Below, one piece after another: positions 9,097 to 17,212 of a stretch of 64,000 nt of DNA. Both the position numbers and the translations under genes were made by a program. Numbering within the stretch: position 1 is the stretch's first letter; the number at the start of each line of letters is the position of its first letter. The notes beneath the pieces are model-generated. The model was given only the letters and a program-made list of their open reading frames with translations, was not told the origin of the DNA and ran no database searches. This DNA is from Cohnella baijiui (lineage in GTDB: Bacteria > Bacillota > Bacilli > Paenibacillales > Paenibacillaceae): NCBI RefSeq assembly GCF_020731285.1, contig NZ_JAJFOW010000003.1:310001-374000 (forward strand), given 5' to 3'.

Positions 9097-10737
9097 ATGT
9101 ACAGATACATCGTGATCGACGACGAGACGCTTATTCGCAGAGCTATCGTCAAAAAAATCGCCTCTCTCGATCTGCCCCTCGCTTGGGTGGGCGAGGCTTG
9201 CGACGGCGAGGAAGGTCTTGCGCTTGCGCTGCAGGAAAATCCCGATATCGTGCTGACCGATATGCGGATGCCCACGATGGACGGCGTCTCCCTCCTCCGG
9301 GTGTTGGCGGAGCGGCAGCCCGAGACGGGGCTGATCGTCATCAGCGGCTTTTCGGATTTCGAATATACGCGAGAGGCGATCGCGACGAACGTCATCGACT
9401 ATATCCTGAAGCCTTTTGACAACAACGAGCTGCGCGCCTCACTGGAAAAAGCAATTGCCTTCTGCCTGGAGAAGGAAAACAGGCGGCGGGCCGACCGGGA
9501 CCGGGAGCTGGCGTTGGAAAGCGAGCGGCTGTCCGCCTGGCTGTGCAGATTGGGAGCGGACGAGCGGACGCCGCTGCGAGCTGAGCAGTACCGCTCCGGA
9601 CCGATAAGGGAACTGCTCGCGTCCGATTCGTTCGCCGTCGGCCTTCTCTCCGTGACGGTGCGCGATTCAGAGTGCGCGAACCAGGACGTTGAAGGCAGCG
9701 CCCGCGGTATATCTGCGACACTCGCGGAGTCGCCCGTCGCCGCTTGGCACAGTATGCATGGGGCCGCCGCAAGAGGTTCCGAATGGTCGGAAGATGAGGG
9801 TGTATTGCGGCTTTCCCATCCCGACCGGCCGGATGTGACGCTGCTTGTCGTCGGCAGTCGTCAGGCTGCGGCACGCTTGGCTTGCGGCAAGCTGCGGCAA
9901 GCGGTCGAGGAAGCACGGCGCTGTGGCGGCTCGGCTGTCGGAGCGGCGAGCGGAACGCGCGGCAGGCCAGAGGAGCTTCGCCTCGCATATCGGGAGGCAG
10001 CGGCTTTGCTGGAGCAGCGGCCTTTTGTCCCGTGGACAGGCGTGCTGCAGGCACACGACGCGGCGATGCAAAAGACGGATTGGAAGTGGCCGCGACGCGA
10101 CGATCTGTTGTTTGAGATTGAGGAGGGTCACGTTGAGCAGGCTGTAAATTTGACAGGGGATCTGTTTGGCTACATACGTGCTATAAGCGGTGTGACACTG
10201 GCCCAGGCGAAGCATTATTGCGCTCTTCTTGCGCGTGACATCGCGGAGAAAAGACATCGGGACAGCGAGGCGGCGGATGAGTCGGATAAGGATACACTAA
10301 GCTGGAACGAAACGATTCGCGAAGCCCCAGACCCCGCCGAGCTGGTGCGCCGGTTCACGGGGGTGGCGCGGTCGGCGGCCGAAAACGCCATTGCCGTAAC
10401 GTCGACCGCCGCAGGGCAGATGGGGCAGATCAGGCATTATATCGACCAGCGTTACGCCCAGCCAATTCGGCTGGAGGAGGTGGCGGAGAGATTTTACCTG
10501 CATCCCGTCTATCTAAGCATGGTATTTAAGGAGAATACGGGAGAGACGTTCCAGGACTACCTGAAACGGTTGCGAATGGAACGGGCGAAGGAACTGCTTG
10601 TCTCCAACAAGTACCGGATCGATCGGATTGCGACCATGATCGGTTATGAAAATGCCAAGTATTTCTACAAAGTGTTCAAAAAAGAAACCGGCCTGACGCC
10701 CGCAGAATACCGGAAGCGGCAGAAGGAGGGCGAATAA
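9097..10737 (+). CDS. AraC-type response regulator, YesN family
   Basis: 546 residues. The receiver domain (1-120) has the acidic pair D8/D9, phosphoacceptor D55 in LTDMRMP and the Lys of the LKPF loop. A linker of about 300 residues with weak conservation follows. The C-terminal AraC DNA-binding domain (about 440-546) has two helix-turn-helix units and the signature IATMIGYENAKYFYKVFKKE. It lies 89 bp after the kinase gene and forms the pair with it. By family precedent it activates the neighbouring sugar-uptake operon; the AGTAGACCG repeats at 5683-5714 are a candidate target. Confidence 0.93.
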   Translation: MYRYIVIDDETLIRRAIVKKIASLDLPLAWVGEACDGEEGLALALQENPDIVLTDMRMPTMDGVSLLRVLAERQPETGLIVISGFSDFEYTREAIATNVIDYILKPFDNNELRASLEKAIAFCLEKENRRRADRDRELALESERLSAWLCRLGADERTPLRAEQYRSGPIRELLASDSFAVGLLSVTVRDSECANQDVEGSARGISATLAESPVAAWHSMHGAAARGSEWSEDEGVLRLSHPDRPDVTLLVVGSRQAAARLACGKLRQAVEEARRCGGSAVGAASGTRGRPEELRLAYREAAALLEQRPFVPWTGVLQAHDAAMQKTDWKWPRRDDLLFEIEEGHVEQAVNLTGDLFGYIRAISGVTLAQAKHYCALLARDIAEKRHRDSEAADESDKDTLSWNETIREAPDPAELVRRFTGVARSAAENAIAVTSTAAGQMGQIRHYIDQRYAQPIRLEEVAERFYLHPVYLSMVFKENTGETFQDYLKRLRMERAKELLVSNKYRIDRIATMIGYENAKYFYKVFKKETGLTPAEYRKRQKEGE

Positions 10738-10796
10738 AAAGGGTTTGAATCATTCGTTTCTGAATCTGACCATCATCTGTTTGGAAAAATCCCCAC

Positions 10797-10839
10797 AAAA
10801 AAAGCGCTGGCTCACGATGTTATCATGAAACCGGCGCTT
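10797..10839 (-). terminator. Terminator between convergent genes
   Basis: The arms AAGCGCTGG (10802-10810) and CCGGCGCTT (10831-10839) form a nine-base-pair stem with one G-T pair. On the minus strand it is followed by a run of T (10803-10797), so it fits the hydrolase gene that ends at 11005. It may also serve the response regulator on the plus strand. The rest of 10840-11004 holds only a loose inverted repeat and no gene. Confidence 0.6.
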
Positions 10840-11004
10840 ATTTGATCGTTTCCACAGCTGCTTTAACAACCGTTCCTAGAACACTGCCGCTTCTCCCCGG
10901 GTCGTATGCGCCAAGGGGGCAAATAATCAGCGCTGCGCCCTTGGGCCCGCTCTTCCCATTGGGCACCGCGGGACTCCGGCTGGTTGCTATTCAGGAAACG
11001 CGTG

Positions 11005-12354
11005 TCAATTGCGACGAGCCGTTCGCTCTATGCCATCAGCGGTTACTTTGTACAGTTGGTGCGGCAGGTCGTGTCCCATGCCTTCAACCAACATTAGCTC
11101 GGCGCCCGGGATGGCAGAAGCCGTATCCTCGCCACACGCCGGGACGAACAGGGGGTCGTCCACCCCATGAATGACAAGTGCTGGTACTTTTATGGTCGCC
11201 AGCCGCGGACGACGGTCGCCGGAGACAGCGATCGCAGCAATTTGTCGTCCGACACTGCCTGGATCGTAGGCTCGCCGGACTTCCTCCAGAATGAGCGCCC
11301 GATAAGCGTCCTCTTCAAACGGATAGCCGGTGCCGGCAATGCGTTTGGCAAAAGAGAGGCTGTGCGCCAGAAATCCCGCTTCATCCTCAAAGGGGTTCGG
11401 CGCCGGTTTAGTCATCATCTCCATGACATCCGGGGAAGCTTGCGGAAGCGTAGGATTACCGGAACTAGACATCATGGAGGTGAGTGATAAAACCCGTTCA
11501 GGGTACTCGCTGGCTGCAATCTGGGCGATCATTCCGCCCATCGACCTGCCAACGAAATGTGCCCGGTCAATTGAAAGGGCGTCGAGCAGTCCGATAGCGT
11601 CGCCTGCCATGTCATCGAGCGTGTAAGGGATGTCCGGCCGCTGTCCTGACATGAGCGCAGTTGCCAGCGCGTCAAAATCCAGCGCCTGATAATGGCTAAA
11701 GTGTGTCGAGCAACCTACATCGCGATTGTCAAAGCGGATTACGCGAAAGCCCCGCGCTGCCAATATCCGACAAAACGGAACCGTCCATCGAATCATCTGG
11801 GTTCCAAGCCCGGCGATTAGGATAATAGCCTCGTCATTTTCGTTACCGAAACTGTCGTAGGCCAAATCAACGCCGTTGACTTTCAGAATATTCATGATCT
11901 GTTCTCCTTCAACTTCATTCGGTATCGGAAGTTCTGCCATAGGCAGAAGGCGTGAATCTTCGATCGCTGCAGTCCGATGCCCGATACCGGTTAGGTAGTC
12001 TTGATGACTTGAAAAAGCAAGAAACGACTGCGCGCTGCTCTGGCGGATCAGCATAACAAGATCCCATCTTTCGTCTTCTGGTCCGATAAGAAACTCCCCG
12101 CCATCGCCAAGAAACATGATTTCACCTCCGCTTTCACGGAGAAATGGGAGGGTGTGCTCAATATAGCGGTTGAAAGCTTCGGCACCGCTAATTGGGCCCT
12201 CCGGTGTTAGTTCGGGATTGGCTGTGTAATCGGCAACATCACGAAAACGCAGCAGGTTCAACATGACGATGCTGCCCTCAATGCCTCGTTGCATGAACCT
12301 CATGCCAGCGCGTTGCGATGGTTCGATGTAACGAATAGATTTAAACGCTGTCAT
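11005..12354 (-). CDS. DUF1330-type domain fused to alpha/beta hydrolase
   Basis: 449 residues in two parts. Residues 1-145 resemble the DUF1330 ferredoxin-like fold (VMLNLLRFRDVADY, FLGDGGEFLIGP, DLVMLIRQSSAQSFLAF). Residues 154-445 are a complete alpha/beta hydrolase with oxyanion segment LIAGLGTQMIRW, nucleophile GRSMGGM, an Asp in HGVDDPLF and a His near GMGHDLP, as in aromatic-ester or C-C bond hydrolases. A strong ribosome site (AAGGAGAACAGATC) precedes an in-frame ATG at 11895 at the exact start of the hydrolase part, so the hydrolase can probably also be made alone. It follows the DUF2239 gene by 55 bp on the same strand. The substrate is unknown. Confidence 0.85.
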   Translation of the reverse strand: MTAFKSIRYIEPSQRAGMRFMQRGIEGSIVMLNLLRFRDVADYTANPELTPEGPISGAEAFNRYIEHTLPFLRESGGEIMFLGDGGEFLIGPEDERWDLVMLIRQSSAQSFLAFSSHQDYLTGIGHRTAAIEDSRLLPMAELPIPNEVEGEQIMNILKVNGVDLAYDSFGNENDEAIILIAGLGTQMIRWTVPFCRILAARGFRVIRFDNRDVGCSTHFSHYQALDFDALATALMSGQRPDIPYTLDDMAGDAIGLLDALSIDRAHFVGRSMGGMIAQIAASEYPERVLSLTSMMSSSGNPTLPQASPDVMEMMTKPAPNPFEDEAGFLAHSLSFAKRIAGTGYPFEEDAYRALILEEVRRAYDPGSVGRQIAAIAVSGDRRPRLATIKVPALVIHGVDDPLFVPACGEDTASAIPGAELMLVEGMGHDLPHQLYKVTADGIERTARRN

Positions 12355-12409
12355 AGCGGCTCCTTTCGTAGTTCCTTTTTAAATTCTTTACGCCTCCAAA
12401 TGCTTTCAT

Positions 12410-13012
12410 TCATACAGGGAATGCATTAGCGGCTAATCTTTTGACATGGTTTCTGATATCAGGTGCCCAGTCATCGATGAAGTGGTAAAAACGATCCAAA
12501 TCGCCAGCATACAGTGCCCGCAGAGCTTCTTCGTAGTGATGGAAGTTCCCGGCCATAGCGGTCATAAAGTTATATGTTGCTTCTTGTGACTCTCGGATAT
12601 TGCTCTGTTTTTCTCCAGCACGGCGAGCCTCATCAATGAGTTTCCGTAATGTTACCGACGCCCCTCCAGGTTGACTCTTGAGCCATTCCCAATGCCGTGG
12701 CAATAACGTAACCTCACCGGAAACAACCCCCAGCTTGGGCCGACCGACCCGCCGTGTAGGCTGGTGATTCACTTCCGTATCGGGCAAGTCACCAAACTGT
12801 TCTCCTACTCGTTTGAGCACATCATCTGTCTTCCCACGAAAATCAACATCTACTGGCTTCCCCGTGGAATCGTCAAATAAAAGCAACTGCGTGAGGTCTC
12901 TGTCATCCAGAGCATCCTTCACTGTAGTAACAACGTGCTGTAACGAACCGCTGGCGACGACTCCCACACCCAAAAATGCCGTGCAGTTAAAGCGCGTTAG
13001 GGCATTGCTCAT
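12410..13012 (-). CDS. DUF2239 family protein
   Basis: 200 residues, start ATG 13012 with GAGGAGG upstream. The whole protein matches the DUF2239 pattern: an N-terminal segment starting FNCTAFLGVGVVASGSL, then LFDDSTGKPVDVDFRG, the RRVGRPKLGVVSGEVTLLPRHW core and the GNFHHYEEALRALYAGD region. The family has no established biochemical role; RPKLGV...LLPRHWEWL is its hallmark. It is the first gene of a probable two-gene unit with the DUF1330-hydrolase fusion and is preceded by a paired operator at 13045-13082. Confidence 0.85.
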   Translation of the reverse strand: MSNALTRFNCTAFLGVGVVASGSLQHVVTTVKDALDDRDLTQLLLFDDSTGKPVDVDFRGKTDDVLKRVGEQFGDLPDTEVNHQPTRRVGRPKLGVVSGEVTLLPRHWEWLKSQPGGASVTLRKLIDEARRAGEKQSNIRESQEATYNFMTAMAGNFHHYEEALRALYAGDLDRFYHFIDDWAPDIRNHVKRLAANAFPV

Positions 13013-13044
13013 GCTGACCTCCTCTCTGCTTGTCTCGCTAATTA

Positions 13045-13082
13045 TACCCGGATAAAAATAAATAATCAATATTATCCGGGTA
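13045..13082 (-). promoter_or_regulatory. Paired operator upstream of the DUF2239 gene
   Basis: TACCCGGATAA (13045-13055) and its exact reverse complement TTATCCGGGTA (13072-13082) face each other across 16 bp of AT-rich sequence. Each half is itself nearly palindromic (TAnCCGGnTA), so two repressor dimers could bind side by side over the promoter. The sites lie 33-70 bp upstream of the start codon. The protein that binds is not identified; a TetR- or MarR-type repressor would suit. Confidence 0.5.
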
Positions 13083-13228
13083 AAAGGGAGAGCTGATCCT
13101 GAGCGTCATTTTTGCTGTCCAGAATCAATGCTCGTTTTTCGGCGGCGTTATTTTTCTGAAGTGTTACAATGATGCAAGATCAAGGGCAAGAATGCGTGTT
13201 GAAAGCAGCATGATGAAGGAGGAGTAGC

Positions 13229-13375
13229 ATGATATCGGAAGAAATGAAACACATGTATTATCAGGCGCTAATCGATAAAAAATCAGAATATGAAGGCCTC
13301 TTTTATGTTGGAGTCAAAACGACCGGTGTTTTTGTCGACCAACATGTCCTGCAACCCTACCCTGCTGCTGCTTGA
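13229..13375 (+). pseudogene. Remnant of an Ada/AdaA methylphosphotriester domain gene
   Basis: A 48-codon frame with a good AAGGAGGAG ribosome site. Its product has the N-terminus of Ada-type proteins (MYYQALIDKKSEYEGLFYVG, then VKTTGVF), but where the family has the zinc-binding CxxxC of GxxCRPxCPAR it reads VFVDQHVLQPYP and then stops. All metal-binding and methyl-accepting cysteines are missing, so it cannot repair DNA. It looks like the 5' end of a deleted ada gene that kept its start signals. Confidence 0.7.
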
Positions 13376-13406
13376 TTGAACTAACGTAAATCCGTTAGCG
13401 GAAATA

Positions 13407-13796
13407 TCACATCAAATTGCATTCATTAATAAATTCCAGCTGTTTAGATAATGTCTTTTTGACTGGGCAATTCGCTACCCTTTTCAATACTTCCTCCCGG
13501 GTTTCTTTATCAATTGATCCGGAAATATCAATTTGATACTTAAAAATAGTCCTTTCTTCATTGCTTCTATCTAGTTCAACTTTAACAGTAACCCCGTCAT
13601 AAGATAAATTCATAGAATCCAACACCATTCTCGTAGTAATATTTACACACGAAGCAAAGCCCGATTCGATCAGATCATGTGGTCTAAAATATTTACCACT
13701 TCCCCCTTTCTCTTGGGTAACATCTGAAAAAATCTTCGAAGTACTATTAAAAAGCTCGGTAATATATGCTTCGCGTCCACTTGTTGAGATAACCAT
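13407..13796 (-). CDS. OsmC family protein
   Basis: 129 residues, close to the usual length of OsmC/Ohr proteins, which reduce organic hydroperoxides with two cysteines. One Cys lies in the family position LIESGFASCVNITTRM (about residue 50); the second is in VANCPVKKTL (about residue 109), both conserved in OsmC-type YhfA/YkvE proteins. A GGAGGG site precedes ATG 13796. The gene is divergent from the TetR-type gene; the gap contains one ACTACCTA half-site (13894-13901) like those in the TetR operator, so shared control is possible. Confidence 0.85.
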   Translation of the reverse strand: MVISTSGREAYITELFNSTSKIFSDVTQEKGGSGKYFRPHDLIESGFASCVNITTRMVLDSMNLSYDGVTVKVELDRSNEERTIFKYQIDISGSIDKETREEVLKRVANCPVKKTLSKQLEFINECNLM

Positions 13797-13989
13797 TGTA
13801 TTCCCTCCAGATGTATATTTTTTTCACTCTAGAAACAGGATAGCTCTTACAACGATACTAGTGAAATATATTAAATCGATTTATTTAATAGATACTACCT
13901 ATAACGGAGAGGGATTCGATTCGCAGACATATGTAAAAAAGTACTTAAATTCTGGAATACCGACCTTTCGTATACCACGCCTATGTCAT

Positions 13990-14018
13990 TTGACAAACTA
14001 CCTACTAGATGGTAGGTT
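13990..14018 (+). promoter_or_regulatory. Promoter and palindromic operator of the TetR gene
   Basis: TTGACA (13990-13995) is a perfect -35. A 17-bp spacer leads to TAGGTT (14013-14018) as a weak -10. The palindrome ACCTAC-TAGATG-GTAGGT (14000-14017) fills the spacer and reaches into the -10, the classic place for autorepression by the TetR protein that follows. The predicted transcription start falls at or within a base or two of the ATG at 14025, with no evident ribosome site, so the message may be nearly leaderless. Confidence 0.55.
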
Positions 14019-14024
14019 ACAGAT

Positions 14025-14675
14025 ATGAAAAATTCATCTACCACCTCTGATAACATTCTGGCTTGTGCGCGTAATCTGATCGTCGCTGGCGGCTACAACG
14101 GTTTCAGCTATGCCGACATCGCTGATATGGTTGGGATTCGTAAGGCGAGCATCCATCACCATTTTCCAAGCAAGGTCGATCTGGTCCGAACGCTGGTTGC
14201 GCGGTATCGGGAAGAAGCTGAATTGGGGATGGCGAATCTCGAACTTCAGGTATCCGATCCGCTCGAGCTGCTTCGGCTCTACGCCGGTTATTGGGAAGCC
14301 TGCATCGCGGACGCCAGCGCTCCGTTTTGCATCTGCGCGCTGTTGGCAAGCCAACTCCCCGTCCTACCCGAGGAAGTTGGCCTAGAAGTCCGGGCGCATT
14401 TCCGCTCTCTGTCGGGGTGGTTGACATCCGTGCTGGAGCGCGGCGCGCGGCATGGGCAACTTCAACTGACGAGTACCCCTCTTGCCGAGGCCGAAGCGTT
14501 CATGGCGGCGGTTCATGGCGCGATGCTTTCGGCGCGAGCCTATGGAGATCCGAAGATATTCGGCGTCGTGACAGGCCCGCTCTTGGAGCGACTCGCTTCG
14601 CGCTTCCCTTGTGATGAAAGTCGTGACGGCGATGGTTGCAGCCATGATGATCAAGATGAAAGGAGCTCAACATAA
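14025..14675 (+). CDS. TetR/AcrR family transcriptional repressor
   Basis: 216 residues. The N-terminal helix-turn-helix (about 8-55) shows the TetR pattern ARNLIVAGGYNGFSYADIADMVGIRKASIHHHFPSKVDLV. The C-terminal part is the ligand-binding/dimer domain, with one Cys pair (PFCICALLA) that could sense redox or electrophiles. The last 15 residues are Asp/Ser-rich. It is first in a likely operon with a membrane protein and a peroxiredoxin-like protein and probably represses them and itself through the palindrome at 14000-14017. The effector is unknown. Confidence 0.9.
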   Translation: MKNSSTTSDNILACARNLIVAGGYNGFSYADIADMVGIRKASIHHHFPSKVDLVRTLVARYREEAELGMANLELQVSDPLELLRLYAGYWEACIADASAPFCICALLASQLPVLPEEVGLEVRAHFRSLSGWLTSVLERGARHGQLQLTSTPLAEAEAFMAAVHGAMLSARAYGDPKIFGVVTGPLLERLASRFPCDESRDGDGCSHDDQDERSST

Positions 14676-14755
14676 CTCCCGTAGCTTAACCCATCTAGAG
14701 AGCGGGCAGAACAGAACAAATCACCCTTGTCCTTAAGGACTGGAAGGAGACAATT

Positions 14756-15271
14756 ATGTTTGGAATTTCTCGACTCGGCTGGGTGCATACGCTCAGCAGC
14801 TTGCCCGCCATTCCGCTGGCTATCTATATGTTTGCTCGCTACGGACGGATTGTGCCTCGCTCAAGGCCCGGTGTCGTCTACTTCATTTCGATGCTGATCG
14901 GCGCTACCACAGTATTCCCCGTCGCACATCAGTCCGTCAGCTATGTCATTGGTGCGGCAACGATCCTACTGCTGCTCGTCGGATACGGCATCGGGCGTAT
15001 TTCAAGGTTTGGGCGTGCGGGCAAGTACCTCGAAACAATCCTCCTCACCCTGACGGCGTTTCTGCTGATGTTGCCGACCGTTTCCGAAATCTTGCGCCGT
15101 GTTCCAGACGGCCACCCCTTAGTGACCGATCTGAATTCGCCAATTCTTCTCGGCTCTCAAGCCAGTCTCCTCGTCATTCTCATCGTTGGCTTGACAGCCC
15201 AAATCATCCATATGCGCAGGCAGGACAAGCTCGCGACATTCGACTCGCCAGCCAAGACGTATGCCGAATGA
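14756..15271 (+). CDS. Small integral membrane protein of unknown function
   Basis: 171 residues, AAGGAGAC ribosome site before ATG 14756. Four hydrophobic segments are visible (about 8-27, 41-60, 62-82, 95-112 and a further one near 135-152), with short polar loops and a charged tail (RRQDKLATFDS). I do not recognise a family with certainty. It follows the TetR gene by 80 bp and precedes the peroxiredoxin-like gene, so it probably belongs to the same TetR-controlled unit. Confidence 0.75.
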   Translation: MFGISRLGWVHTLSSLPAIPLAIYMFARYGRIVPRSRPGVVYFISMLIGATTVFPVAHQSVSYVIGAATILLLLVGYGIGRISRFGRAGKYLETILLTLTAFLLMLPTVSEILRRVPDGHPLVTDLNSPILLGSQASLLVILIVGLTAQIIHMRRQDKLATFDSPAKTYAE

Positions 15272-15297
15272 TGTTGGCCGGCGGCGAATGCCGTCAG

Positions 15298-15326
15298 GAT
15301 AATTAATTAATTAATTAATTAATTAA
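15298..15326 (+). repeat. TTAA tetranucleotide tract in front of a ribosome site
   Basis: About six and a half AATT/TTAA units run without interruption and end directly in AAGGAG, the ribosome site of the gene at 15340. It lies in the 5' untranslated region. Such tracts can change length by slippage, which would alter promoter or leader spacing but not the frame of the protein. Confidence 0.8.
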
Positions 15327-15339
15327 GGAGAAGCAAAAC

Positions 15340-16020
15340 ATGTTATTAACTCAAGCTTTAACGGAAGCTAAACAGGAATTTATCGCGCATACCCCTTTGG
15401 AGATCCAAACGGAGATGTTCCGTCAGATCCGGGAGCAGCAGGAATCCGGTATTGCTTACGGCCGGCAGGAGGGGCAGAAGGCCAAGGATTTTACACTCAA
15501 GAATGCTTTGGGAGAATCGGTTAACCTTTATGATGAATTGTCCAAAGGACCTGTTGTCCTGACTTTCTACCGGGGCGGATGGTGCCCGTTCTGCAACAGT
15601 CAGCTTAAGGCCTATCAGAAGCTTCTGCCGGACATCAAAGCCCTTGGGGGCCAGTTGATCGCGGTCAGCCCGCAAAGCCCGGACAACACGCTTTCCCAAC
15701 AAGAGAAAGAAGAGTTGACCTTTCAAGTGCTTAGCGACACACACGGTCTCGTGGCCGCTATGTATAACATCCTTTACGACGTCCCGGATTACATCCAGGA
15801 CATAATGAAACAAATGGGCATGGACCTGGCGGAATACAACGCGACGAACCACTGGATCCTGCCGATTCCTTCCACCTTTATGATCGACGAATCCGGCATT
15901 ATTCGTTCCGCCTATGTGAATCCCGACTTTATGCAGCGGTTGGATCCGGAGAATATTCTGCATGAATTGAGAAAAGCTTTAATTGCTGACTCAACTTTCG
16001 CAGCTTCAAACATAGCCTAG
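15340..16020 (+). CDS. Peroxiredoxin-like (AhpC/TSA) protein
   Basis: 226 residues. After about 50 residues of helical N-terminal extension comes a thioredoxin-like fold: DFTLKNALGESVNL, then the active-site segment TFYRGGWCPFCNSQLKAYQ with two cysteines in CPFC arrangement, followed by SPQSPDN and the cis-Pro region PSTFMIDESGIIRSAYVNPD. Family members reduce peroxides or act as thiol oxidoreductases in the cytoplasm. The CxxC arrangement differs from the PxxxTxxC of classical peroxiredoxins. AAGGAG is 8 bp upstream. It is the last gene of the TetR unit; a terminator follows at 16069-16099. Confidence 0.88.
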   Translation: MLLTQALTEAKQEFIAHTPLEIQTEMFRQIREQQESGIAYGRQEGQKAKDFTLKNALGESVNLYDELSKGPVVLTFYRGGWCPFCNSQLKAYQKLLPDIKALGGQLIAVSPQSPDNTLSQQEKEELTFQVLSDTHGLVAAMYNILYDVPDYIQDIMKQMGMDLAEYNATNHWILPIPSTFMIDESGIIRSAYVNPDFMQRLDPENILHELRKALIADSTFAASNIA

Positions 16021-16068
16021 ACCCTTGAAGCAGTAAGCATAGAAGCCAAATCATACTTATCTAGTAGT

Positions 16069-16105
16069 AGCGACTTGTCAAATCCTCCGACAAGTCGCTT
16101 TCTAC
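16069..16105 (+). terminator. Terminator of the TetR/peroxiredoxin unit
   Basis: AGCGACTTGTC (16069-16079) pairs perfectly with GACAAGTCGCT (16089-16099) over a nine-base loop and is followed by a short T-rich tail. It lies 50 bp after the peroxiredoxin-like stop. Confidence 0.75.
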
Positions 16106-16152
16106 AGTCAGTAAACTTTTTTAGCCTGAAGATCCGATAAAATCGTTGGGAA

Positions 16153-16314
16153 TCACTTTTTAGGCTCGGAGATAACAGCATTGATTATACATAACCGGAT
16201 GAGCAGATAGATGGCGGTGAGTTCAAAGCTGTCTAATTTTTCCGGCTTGTCCTCAAAATATCGATGAAGCTGTCCGCCAATACTAGCGATATGAAACCAA
16301 TCGCGAAAAAACAG
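16153..16314 (-). pseudogene. Possible 3' remnant of an unrecognised gene
   Basis: On the minus strand an open frame without a start ends at TGA 16155-16153. It reads like natural protein: RDWFHIASIGGQLHRYFEDK, then SFELTAIYLLIRLCIINAV and a polar end. Reading further upstream runs into the opposite-strand gene at 16325. I do not recognise the family. It could be the tail of a deleted gene or chance; nothing else explains this 300-bp stretch. Confidence 0.3.
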
Positions 16315-16324
16315 GAGAGGTGTA

Positions 16325-16759
16325 ATGAAAGGAATATGGGGAGCGATTCTTATCTATTTGACTTATATGAGTGCCGGTGTATTCATGATGAACACATGGC
16401 CTTTAAATCACGGTATTGAAGGTAGTGTGCTAGGTTTTTTTATTGTTACCCATTTAGCCCTTGCATTCCTTCTATATCTATCTTCAAGATTAATCAATAG
16501 ATACAAAGGAATACTTGGATTCCTTTTTTTTGTTGCATGGTATTTATCATCTACTGTATATGGAATTTCACAAGTGAAAAAAATGTTCGACGAATATAAT
16601 CCAGATGATAGAGATGGTTGGAATTTCTATCATTGGGATTTTTTATTGTGAGAATGGGGTGTGCCTTTCTATATTGGAACTGCGCAAATCATTTTTATCA
16701 TATGTCTTTTCCTCTTTAGCGTTATTCAAAAAGAATGGAAATCAAATAGAAATCCTTAA
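16325..16759 (+). pseudogene. Small membrane protein split by an in-frame TGA
   Basis: From ATG 16325 (AGGAGAGG ribosome site) the frame gives 108 residues with three hydrophobic segments and stops at TGA 16649-16651. The same frame continues without a shift for 35 codons to TAA 16757: EWGVPFYIGTAQIIF is followed by a fourth hydrophobic segment and a basic tail QKEWKSNRNP. This is what a complete four-helix protein of 144 residues would look like if TGA had been TGG. A point mutation is the simple explanation; a 108-residue product may still be made. Family not recognised. Confidence 0.6.
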
Positions 16760-16877
16760 GTTTGGACAGGAGATATCCCGGACCAAAGGCCAGGCGAACA
16801 ACACGGCGGAAGTCCGTTAGCCGGCATGCGGTGACGTTGTATAATTTTGGTAAGAATGATTTGATGGAGGCGAATAC

Positions 16878-17212
16878 GTGAAATCCCCCCTATTGTTGTC
16901 ACTGACATTCATCATTGGGTTATCGGTGTTGACAGGCTGTTCGACCCCTGTGAAATTCGAAGGAAAGAGTGAAAATGGGCCGTCAATTGCATCTATAATT
17001 CATCGGCTAAAACCAAATCGTACGATATTCGGTACATCGGCGACGAAGAGACATTCGATGGCTCGGTCAGCTACGCGTTCAAGGACAGCAGCAACTTTCA
17101 AGAGAGCGGTGAAAAACGATACCGATTGAACGGACGAATTAAAAAGCACTACCTTCCAGGGGATATATCCTCAACGTCCATTTTCAAATATCGGGGGCTC
17201 CGGTATGGATAA
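16878..17212 (+). pseudogene. Lipoprotein gene with a frameshift, next to a two-component system
   Basis: GTG 16878 (GGAGGCG site) opens a lipoprotein signal with lipobox LTGC and continues to about residue 36. The frame then turns Arg/Thr/Ser-rich and ends at 17129. The -1 frame takes over from about 17005 with sensible sequence: SSAKTKSYDIRYIGDEETFD, later YAFKDSSNFQESGEKRYRL and ISSTSIFKYRGLRYG, ending at TAA 17210-17212, which overlaps the ATG of the response regulator. A one-base deletion between about 16990 and 17020 explains this. It was probably the surface lipoprotein of the two-component system. Confidence 0.7.
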
